This document shows positions 59,401 through 64,000 of a stretch of 64,000 bases of DNA, piece after piece. The notes under the pieces were generated by a model that ran no database searches, was not told where the DNA came from, and was given only the letters and a program-made list of their open reading frames with translations. This DNA is from UBA1930 sp943368475 (GTDB lineage: Bacteria > Bacteroidota > Bacteroidia > Chitinophagales > Chitinophagaceae), in NCBI GenBank assembly GCA_943368475.1, contig CALRLF020000008.1, forward strand, positions 1-64,000. Reading direction: 5' to 3'. Position 1 is the stretch's first letter. Each line of letters begins with the position of its first letter. A program made the translations under genes and the position numbers.

Positions 59401-59859
59401 TTTGCTATTGAAGAAATGACAGACCTTGTTGAAGAAGCTGTGTTAATGGAATTTGATAGACTTACCGAACGTGGTGGTGTTTTAGGAGCAATGGAAAGAA
59501 TGTATCAACGCAATAAAATACAAGAAGAAAGTATGCATTACGAAATGCAAAAACATACAGGTGAATTACCATTGATTGGTGTAAATACTTTCCTCAATAA
59601 AAATGGCAGCCCAACCATTTTACCTACTGAAATTATCCGAAGTACCAAAGAAGAAAAAGAGCAACAAATTACCAACCTTCAAGCATTTTGGAAACGCAAT
59701 GAAAGCAAAAGTGTTGAGATGTTACAACGCCTAAAAGAGGTAGCTATTAACAATGGTAATTTGTTTGAAGAGTTGATGGAAACCGTTAAATATTGCAGCC
59801 TTGGCCAAATTACACATGCTTTGTATGAAGTGGGTGGGCAGTACAGACGCAACATGTAA
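56452..59859 (+). CDS. icmF: Fused isobutyryl-CoA mutase with GTPase chaperone domain
   Basis: A 1135-aa IcmF. Residues 1-~140 form the B12-binding domain (SLFDGHDAAINIMRRIM with the DxHxxx base-off motif, and GGGGTILPDEIREL). The MeaI-type GTPase occupies ~210-420 (P-loop GTGGAGKSS at 215-223, VDPSKKKTGGALLGDRIRM, NKFDKAG). The mutase TIM-barrel starts at ~560: RMFAGEGGPERTNKRFHY, LSTAFDSVTLYGEDP, KVGNSGVSIATVDDAKKLYSGFDL. It interconverts isobutyryl-CoA and n-butyryl-CoA, with possible action on other branched acyl-CoAs. Two short palindromic DNA repeats are inserted in frame in the linkers (56869-56895, 57048-57062). Confidence 0.93.
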   Translation: MLFKLTNKVRIVTAASLFDGHDAAINIMRRIMQSKGAEIIHLGHNRSVLEIVECAIEEDAQGIAITSYQGGHVEFFKYMKDLLDENGCSHIKIFGGGGGTILPDEIRELENYGITKIYSPDDGRKMGLEGMIEDVVKQCSPQAPKGGIMEVPKWGTSLPLGEVKDVRRIARAITHAENGINYNNLLDEIKQLNTSENQNPPLEGREASVLGITGTGGAGKSSVTDEIVRRYLTTFTNKTIAVISVDPSKKKTGGALLGDRIRMNAISHPRAYMRSLATRDDNTALSAYVQEAIDVCKAAGYDFIILESAGVGQSDASILDYCDVSLYVMTPEYGAASQLEKINMLDYADVICINKFDKAGALDALHDVRKQYKRNHNLFTAKDEDLPIVGSIAAQFNDAGINALFIKLMDKIYEKLTIEFGDLTALRSITTELSSKPSIIPPKRVRYLSEISDANRSYDTWVNEQCIIATQLYQLNGVKNIAGLNHEGIAEAKKHLEEKLHPECKKLIDNWTSIKEKYSKEFFEYQVRDKVIKQPLTSLSLSGTKVPKVVLPKYKDWGDILQWQLQENIPGEFPFTSGVFPLKREGEDPTRMFAGEGGPERTNKRFHYVSLGQPAKRLSTAFDSVTLYGEDPAIRPDIYGKVGNSGVSIATVDDAKKLYSGFDLCAPNTSVSMTINGPAAMVLAFFMNAAIDQQCEKKIEELGLWDEVKKISEAKFKAVVKPIYYNPSSPERLPEGNEGLGLKLLGLSGDEVLSKDIYEQCMQTALQNVRGTVQADILKEDQAQNTCIFSTEFALKLMGDVQQYFIEQKVRNFYSVSISGYHIAEAGANPITQLAFTLANGFTYVEYYLSRGMNIDDFAPNLSFFFSNGMDPEYSVIGRVARRIWAKAMKYKYKGNDRSQKLKYHIQTSGRSLHAQEIDFNDIRTSLQALYAIYDNCNSLHTNAYDEAITTPTEESVRRAMAIQLIINRELGSAKTENFIQGSFAIEEMTDLVEEAVLMEFDRLTERGGVLGAMERMYQRNKIQEESMHYEMQKHTGELPLIGVNTFLNKNGSPTILPTEIIRSTKEEKEQQITNLQAFWKRNESKSVEMLQRLKEVAINNGNLFEELMETVKYCSLGQITHALYEVGGQYRRNM
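56869..56895 (+). repeat. In-frame GC-rich palindromic repeat in icmF, copy 1
   Basis: CCCCC (56879-56883), AAA, GGGGG (56887-56891) preceded by GCCCCCAA. It encodes SPQAPKGG at residues ~140-148, a linker after the B12 domain. Confidence 0.7.
57048..57062 (+). repeat. In-frame GC-rich palindromic repeat in icmF, copy 2
   Basis: CCCTCC, TTT, GGAGGG form a perfect 6-base hairpin. It encodes PPLEG at residues ~200-204, just before the GTPase P-loop. Confidence 0.7.
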
Positions 59860-59883
59860 TTACTAAATACGTATACTTGTATT

Positions 59884-60468
59884 ATGAAACAGTGTTTAAT
59901 AGCAATAGTTTGTTTTTTAAGTGTTCAATTAAATGCACAAAAAAATAAGTTCGATACAACCATGAAAATTGGCAAGGTTGGTTATAGGGTTACATGTACC
60001 AATAAAGCCAATGAAAAAAATGAAATGTCTATTTCAATGATTGGGTTCGAAGAAAACCGAAGCGATGTAAATATTGATGTAAAAGGCAAGGTACAATCAG
60101 GTGAAATTGATGATTTAAACCGAGATGGTTTTCCTGATATTGTGATTTATGTTTTTTCCGAAGGAGAAAAAAGAAAAGGAAGTATTTTCTCAATTGCTTC
60201 AGAAGGTAATAAAAGTATTTCAGCTATATTATTTCCTGATATTACAGACGACGCAAAGCTAAGTGCAGGTTATAAAGGTGGAGATCAGTTTAAATTATTC
60301 AACGGCATTCTTACAAGGCGTTTTCCTGTTTATAGTACAACAGATTCTACCAGTACTACGCCAACAGGCGTTATCAGGCAAATTATTTATAAAGTAGTAC
60401 CAGGCGAAAGAGGTGGCTATAAATTTAAAGTTGAAAGAAGTGTAGATATTGATAAGCCGAAAAGTTAA
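59884..60468 (+). CDS. PliI-like lysozyme-inhibitor-family protein
   Basis: A 194-aa exported protein with a signal peptide (QLNAQ). The mature part has VKGKVQSGEIDDLNRDGFPDIVIYVFSEGEKRKGSIFSIASEGNKSISAILFPDITDDAKLSAGYKGGDQFKLFNGILTRRFPVY, then TPTGVIRQIIYKVVPGERGGYKFKVERS. This order (DLNxDGxPxxYVY, RRFPxY, TGxxRQxxYKxxPGE) is that of periplasmic PliI inhibitors of invertebrate-type lysozyme. It may protect murein against host lysozyme. Identification is from remembered motifs; binding has not been shown. It lies 24 bases after icmF. Confidence 0.7.
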   Translation: MKQCLIAIVCFLSVQLNAQKNKFDTTMKIGKVGYRVTCTNKANEKNEMSISMIGFEENRSDVNIDVKGKVQSGEIDDLNRDGFPDIVIYVFSEGEKRKGSIFSIASEGNKSISAILFPDITDDAKLSAGYKGGDQFKLFNGILTRRFPVYSTTDSTSTTPTGVIRQIIYKVVPGERGGYKFKVERSVDIDKPKS

Positions 60469-60504
60469 TTTTTGTAACAAGCAATAATGCAAAGCCAAAC
60501 AGCA

Positions 60505-60516
60505 GTTGCGTCGCAC
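60505..60516 (-). repeat. Dispersed GTGCGACGCAAC element, copy 4
   Basis: On the plus strand GTTGCGTCGCAC. It is followed directly by the perfect palindrome AGCCGATAGCTATCGGCT (60517-60534). Confidence 0.6.
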
Positions 60517-60534
60517 AGCCGATAGCTATCGGCT
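60517..60534. repeat. Perfect 18-base palindrome
   Basis: AGCCGATAGCTATCGGCT is identical to its reverse complement. It lies between the PliI-like and AlkB-type genes, next to a copy of the dispersed 12-mer. Confidence 0.75.
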
Positions 60535-60576
60535 TGAACGAAAGAATATCTTTCAACAATTCTAAAAGCTGGCTAT

Positions 60577-61626
60577 ATGAATATTCAAGTGCTTAAATAT
60601 ACAAGTCCACTTATAGTTTATATACTTGCTATAATAGCATTTACACAAACCGATATTTGGTGTTGGCTGGCACTTATCTATGCTTGGGTTTGTATTCCAT
60701 TAGCTGAACTTTTTTTACAACCCAATGAAAAAAATTTAGCTGAAGCCGAGGAAATTTTGGCTAAGCAAAATAAATGGTACGATTATATTTTATACTTAAT
60801 CGTAGCCATTCAAATTCCAACATTGTTCTTTTTTTTAATTCAAATAGAACAGCAGGAACTTACCAGTTACGATGTGTTTGCACGTGTAATGACAATGGGT
60901 TTGTTATGTGGTACATTTGGTATTAATGTAGGCCATGAACTTGGACACAGGGTAACTAAATTTGAACAAGCACTTGCTAAAATTTCTTTGCTTTCTTCTT
61001 TATACATGCATTTTTTTATAGAGCATAATAAAGGTCATCACAAACATGTAGCTACAAAGCAAGACCCTAGTAGTGCAAGAATGGGCGAACCTGTTTATAC
61101 TTTTTATTTTCGTACAATCATTTTCACTTACCTCAGTGCATGGAAAATTGCCAACGATGAAGTAAGAAAAAAAGGAAAATCGGTACTAAGCCTCGGCAAC
61201 GAAATGCTGCAAATACATTTTATTCAAATAGCATTTTTTGGCCTAGTTTACTTTGTATTTGGCTTTAACGGATTTATCTATTTTCTACTTTCAGCAGCAA
61301 TCGGAATCCTATTGCTCGAAACTGTAAATTATATTGAGCATTATGGGTTGAGTAGAAAAGAATTGGCAGATGGTAAAATTGAAAGAGCCATGCCACAGCA
61401 TAGCTGGAACAGCAATCACATTATTGGACGATTAATGTTATTTGAACTGAGCCGACACAGCGACCATCATTATTTAGCTTCACGCAAATATCAAATATTA
61501 AGGCATCATCAAAATGCACCTCAACTACCTACAGGTTATCCAGGTATGATGTTGCTGAGTTTATTTCCACCTGCATGGTTTTATGTAATGCATAAACAAA
61601 TTCGAAATTTCATTTCCGAAAATTAA
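60577..61626 (+). CDS. Alkane 1-monooxygenase (AlkB-type membrane di-iron enzyme)
   Basis: A 349-aa integral membrane protein with about six helices. The diiron histidine motifs are NVGHELGHRV (118-126), FIEHNKGHHKHVAT (148-160), NYIEHYGL and ELSRHSDHHYLA near 300. The fold is the alkane hydroxylase/fatty acid desaturase type. It hydroxylates a terminal methyl group of an alkane or lipid; no rubredoxin gene is nearby. It is separated from the PliI-like gene by repeats. Confidence 0.9.
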   Translation: MNIQVLKYTSPLIVYILAIIAFTQTDIWCWLALIYAWVCIPLAELFLQPNEKNLAEAEEILAKQNKWYDYILYLIVAIQIPTLFFFLIQIEQQELTSYDVFARVMTMGLLCGTFGINVGHELGHRVTKFEQALAKISLLSSLYMHFFIEHNKGHHKHVATKQDPSSARMGEPVYTFYFRTIIFTYLSAWKIANDEVRKKGKSVLSLGNEMLQIHFIQIAFFGLVYFVFGFNGFIYFLLSAAIGILLLETVNYIEHYGLSRKELADGKIERAMPQHSWNSNHIIGRLMLFELSRHSDHHYLASRKYQILRHHQNAPQLPTGYPGMMLLSLFPPAWFYVMHKQIRNFISEN

Positions 61627-61673
61627 TTTTCAATAAATTTTGAAAATTCAATAAACTGTATTTACTTTGTATT

Positions 61674-62180
61674 ATGAAACTATCAGAAGCCAAAGCAGAA
61701 TTCATTAACCAGTGGGGCATATTAGGTAGTCAATGGGGTATTAATAGAACCATGGCTCAAGTACATGCACTCTTATTGGTTGCTAGTGAACCTTTGAGTA
61801 CTGATGACATTATGGAACAATTGAACATTAGCCGTGGTAATACCAATATGAATGTTAGAGAATTAATTGATTGGCAATTGGTACAAAAAACTTTAATAGC
61901 TGGCGACCGAAAAGAATATTTTACTGCCGAAAAAGATATTTGGAAAGTAGCAACTAAAATTATGTATCAACGCAAGAAACGTGAATTGGATCCAATGATA
62001 GCTGTATTGGGTAAGCTGGGAGATATTGAAGGCGACAAACGAAACGCTGATATCAAGGCATTTACTGATACGGTTGCGAACATTCAAAAATTTGCTGGGC
62101 ATGCTGAAAAAACATTAGACACAGTTATAAAAGCTGAAGAAAACTGGTTCTTTACCAACTTCATGAAAATGTTTAAATAA
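61674..62180 (+). CDS. GbsR/MarR-family transcriptional regulator
   Basis: A 168-aa winged-helix regulator: WGINRTMAQVHALLLVASEPLSTDDIMEQLNISRGNTNMNVRELIDWQLVQKTLIAGDRKEYFTAEKDIWKVATKIM. The recognition helix is SRGNTNMNVRELIDW. GbsR-type proteins often repress osmoprotectant genes, but the ligand here is unknown. It stands 48 bases after the AlkB-type gene and ahead of two small membrane genes and an oxidoreductase gene that it may control. Confidence 0.88.
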   Translation: MKLSEAKAEFINQWGILGSQWGINRTMAQVHALLLVASEPLSTDDIMEQLNISRGNTNMNVRELIDWQLVQKTLIAGDRKEYFTAEKDIWKVATKIMYQRKKRELDPMIAVLGKLGDIEGDKRNADIKAFTDTVANIQKFAGHAEKTLDTVIKAEENWFFTNFMKMFK

Positions 62181-62191
62181 ACAAAATAGTC

Positions 62192-62210
62192 AACCGGATC
62201 ATCTCCGGTT
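62192..62210 (+). terminator. Terminator after the GbsR/MarR gene
   Basis: Arms AACCGGA and TCCGGTT around TCATC, followed by TTT. Confidence 0.8.
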
Positions 62211-62279
62211 TTTAAAACAATAAAACTTTCATTTTTTTCTGAAAATATAAAATATTAATTAATCAAAAAATCAATTGTT

Positions 62280-62663
62280 ATGAACTACGTTATTCTCACT
62301 TACACCATCTATTTAATGGTAAGTATTACATTAACTGTTTGGGTTGCAAAAACGCTTTTTAAAAATGGAAAAATATTTCTAATAGATATTTTTCATGGCA
62401 ATAAAGAATTGGCAGATAGTGTAAATAATTTATTACTGGTTGGCTTTTACCTCATTAATGTTGGTTATGCAGTGTACACATTAAAGGAGTACAACACAAT
62501 AATTAGCCTACAAGAAGTAATCGAAAGATTGAGTGTTAAACTGGGTATAATCATTTTAATTCTGGGTGGTATGCACTTTTTTAACCTGTTTATCTTTTTC
62601 AAATTACGTAATAAAGCCAACGACGACAAACGAAAAAGTTTATTTGTAAACAAAGCCCTATAA
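62280..62663 (+). CDS. Small membrane protein of unknown function, 127 aa
   Basis: Three membrane helices (about 3-23, 47-66, 86-108) with a soluble part between helices 1 and 2 (NGKIFLIDIFHGNKELADSV). The C-terminus is basic (RNKANDDKRKS). I recognise it only as an uncharacterised Bacteroidota protein. It lies 99 bases after the GbsR/MarR gene, and its partner at 62726 follows a hairpin. Confidence 0.72.
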   Translation: MNYVILTYTIYLMVSITLTVWVAKTLFKNGKIFLIDIFHGNKELADSVNNLLLVGFYLINVGYAVYTLKEYNTIISLQEVIERLSVKLGIIILILGGMHFFNLFIFFKLRNKANDDKRKSLFVNKAL

Positions 62664-62675
62664 CTATTATTATTT

Positions 62676-62701
62676 AGCATGAGTTGTACACAACTCATGC
62701 T
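62676..62701 (+). terminator. Hairpin terminator
   Basis: Perfect 12-base arms AGCATGAGTTGT and ACAACTCATGCT separated by AC, followed by GTTTTTT. It lies between the two small membrane genes. Confidence 0.85.
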
Positions 62702-62725
62702 GTTTTTTAAACTAAATTATTTTTT

Positions 62726-63097
62726 ATGAGAACTATTAAATTATATGATGCTTGGATACAAATAATATTGATTATTGTATTCACAACTCTGTCGGTATTG
62801 AACCCGAATAACAACTTTTTAATTGGTTATTTTGTAGTAGGTGCATATCAGGTAATTAATACAATCTTACATGCATTGTTCAATTTCAAATTGCCAAGCA
62901 AGTACCGCCATTACTATAATCTTACATTGGTGTACTTAAGTATTGTAGTAGCTATTGCTTTTTTAGTTCCTTCTATACTTTTTATAATTGCTTACATAAT
63001 GTTATTTATATCTCCATTTTTAGCAATTGCTTACAATGCAATTTGCTTTTATGAAGTTAAAAAATTACACGAAAGACCTTTAGCTCAATTGAAATGA
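62726..63097 (+). CDS. Small membrane protein of unknown function, 123 aa
   Basis: Four membrane helices (about 9-24, 29-53, 65-86, 88-110). The N-terminal MRTIKLYDAWIQIILIIVF and the central LPSKYRHYYNLTLVYLSIVV are the visible features. No family is known to me. It is separated by 4 bases from the next ATG (63102), so the two genes are translationally coupled. Confidence 0.72.
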   Translation: MRTIKLYDAWIQIILIIVFTTLSVLNPNNNFLIGYFVVGAYQVINTILHALFNFKLPSKYRHYYNLTLVYLSIVVAIAFLVPSILFIIAYIMLFISPFLAIAYNAICFYEVKKLHERPLAQLK

Positions 63098-63101
63098 AAA
63101 T

Positions 63102-64000
63102 ATGAAAAAAAAGAAAATAGTTATAGCAGGCGGAACTGGGTTTATTGGTTCAGCCCTAATGAATTATTTTGGGAAGGATAATTCTATTGTAATACTAAGC
63201 AGAAAATTGAGTGAGACAGATAACAATGCTTTTACGACTTTTACAATACCCAAGGAGATACAAAAGAATGTAAGAACCGTTTATTGGAATGCAAAAGATG
63301 AGGGTGCATGGACTAGCGAAATCGATGGAAGTGATATTGTAATTAATCTTACAGGTAAAAGTGTAAACTGTAGATATACCTCAAAAAATAAAGCAATAAT
63401 TTTTGATAGTAGAACCAATGCTACAAAAGCAATTGGTAATGCAATTGCCAAAGCAAAAGAGCCTCCAAAAATTTGGTTGAATGCATCTAGTGCAACAATA
63501 TACAGGAATGCTAACGATAAGCCACAAGATGAAATTACAGGGGAATATCACAATGATTTTAGTGTGCAGGTTTGTAAACTTTGGGAAAAAACTTTCTTTG
63601 AGTTTAATACTCCATCTACAAGAAAGATTGCATTAAGAATGGCAATTACATTGGGTAATGGTGGTGTTATGATACCATATATAAATCTTTGTAAATGGGG
63701 CTTAGGTGGTAAACAAGGAAACGGTAAGCAAATGTTTAGTTGGGTACATGCAGAAGATGTTTGTAGAAGTATAGAATTTTTTGAAGCTCACGATGAGTTG
63801 GAAGGGTTTTTTAACATCAGTTCTCCAAATCCAGTTTCTAATAAGCTATTTATGGGTACAATGAGAAAAGCTACAGATAATAAAATTGGTTTACCTGCAT
63901 ATAAATGGATGTTACAAATGGGTGCAAGTTTGATAGGCACAGAAACAGAGTTATTGCTAAAAAGTCGTTGGGTAGTGCCAACTAAATTAACAGCAGCTGG
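63102..64000 (+). CDS. TIGR01777-family NAD(P)-dependent oxidoreductase (partial, cut by window edge)
   Basis: 299 residues are visible, starting MKKKKIVIAGGTGFIGSALMNYFG, the Rossmann GxxGxxG motif. VINLTGKSVNCRYT, LNASSATIYRNAND, VCKLWEKTFFEF, RKIALRMAITLGNGG, GNGKQMFSWVHAEDVCRSI and GFFNISSPNPVSN are TIGR01777/YfcH signatures. It is an extended short-chain dehydrogenase of unknown substrate. Its end lies outside the window. It probably belongs to one unit with the two small membrane genes. Confidence 0.88.
   Translation, partial: MKKKKIVIAGGTGFIGSALMNYFGKDNSIVILSRKLSETDNNAFTTFTIPKEIQKNVRTVYWNAKDEGAWTSEIDGSDIVINLTGKSVNCRYTSKNKAIIFDSRTNATKAIGNAIAKAKEPPKIWLNASSATIYRNANDKPQDEITGEYHNDFSVQVCKLWEKTFFEFNTPSTRKIALRMAITLGNGGVMIPYINLCKWGLGGKQGNGKQMFSWVHAEDVCRSIEFFEAHDELEGFFNISSPNPVSNKLFMGTMRKATDNKIGLPAYKWMLQMGASLIGTETELLLKSRWVVPTKLTAA

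Noticed and set aside
56452..59859. Methylmalonyl-CoA mutase as the product
   Set aside because: The order B12 domain - GTPase - mutase in one chain is that of the fused isobutyryl-CoA mutase; ordinary methylmalonyl-CoA mutase has the B12 domain at the C-terminus and no GTPase domain.
1..64000. CRISPR arrays, tRNA and rRNA genes, insertion sequences, prophage
   Set aside because: No regularly spaced direct repeats, cloverleaf-like sequences with TTCRA arms, transposases, integrases or phage structural genes were seen on reading either strand.

Overview
This is AT-rich chromosomal DNA from a member of the Bacteroidota, most likely Chitinophagaceae or a close relative. The evidence is many families typical of the phylum (DUF5606, DUF4783, GH3 auxin-responsive-promoter-like proteins, fused isobutyryl-CoA mutase, TypA), almost no Shine-Dalgarno sequences, several TAnnTTTG promoter boxes of the Bacteroidota primary sigma factor, and TTG as an alternative start. 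I see no tRNA, rRNA, CRISPR array, insertion sequence, prophage or integration site. The window is core-like, with dense genes in short operons and hairpin terminators between convergent genes.

Layout. 1-5.7 kb (minus strand): the start of a GH3-family glycosidase, a possible 51-aa basic protein, DUF5606, then the polyamine operon aguB - YhcG-type nuclease - aguA, and a twin-arginine DUF2264 protein. 5.8-11.7 kb (plus): three small genes, then a tight seven-gene operon (DM13 lipoprotein, beta-barrel, YHS, DoxX, DinB, TANGO2/NRDE, ATP-grasp) closed by a strong hairpin. 11.7-13.6 kb: small stand-alone genes. 13.7-20.7 kb: the most intriguing block, consisting of a PqqD-like peptide chaperone, an ATP-grasp ligase, a diaminopimelate-decarboxylase-like PLP enzyme, a urea-transporter/M23-peptidase fusion, and two TPR proteins (one with a probable beta-barrel). 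20.7-28.7 kb: DsbA-like protein, KdnA (Kdo8N aminotransferase), a catalytically dead rhomboid, DUF418, a dipeptide epimerase with an alpha/beta hydrolase, and DoxX. 28.9-37.1 kb: TypA, an orphan helical protein, MtgA, LysE, a GH3-type adenylating enzyme, and a GT2 enzyme fused to a gutted polyprenyl-glycosylphosphotransferase. 37.2-44.6 kb: inositol monophosphatase, ThiL, S41 peptidase; NagA, omega-amidase, LpxR and RecX on the minus strand; a single-domain response regulator. 44.8-56.3 kb: DnaN, sterol desaturase, KdsB, KdnB, aldose epimerases, GpmI, haem-binding protein, EngB, ArsR-type regulator, TsaB, a 3HCDH fragment-type protein and RidA. 56.4-64 kb: fused isobutyryl-CoA mutase, a PliI-like lysozyme inhibitor, AlkB-type hydroxylase, a GbsR/MarR regulator, two small membrane proteins and a TIGR01777 oxidoreductase cut by the window edge.

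How the genes work together. KdnA (21.6 kb), KdnB (47.8 kb) and KdsB (46.9 kb) together predict that the lipopolysaccharide inner-core sugar is 8-amino-Kdo (Kdo8N) instead of Kdo; LpxR may further edit lipid A. AguA and AguB convert agmatine to putrescine. The PqqD / ATP-grasp / PLP-decarboxylase set looks like an undescribed peptide- or amino-acid-modifying pathway, and the decarboxylase carries an N-terminal YxxPxI motif resembling lasso-peptide leaders, which PqqD-like domains bind. Several short palindromic repeats are scattered between genes, and others sit in frame inside the YhcG and isobutyryl-CoA mutase genes.
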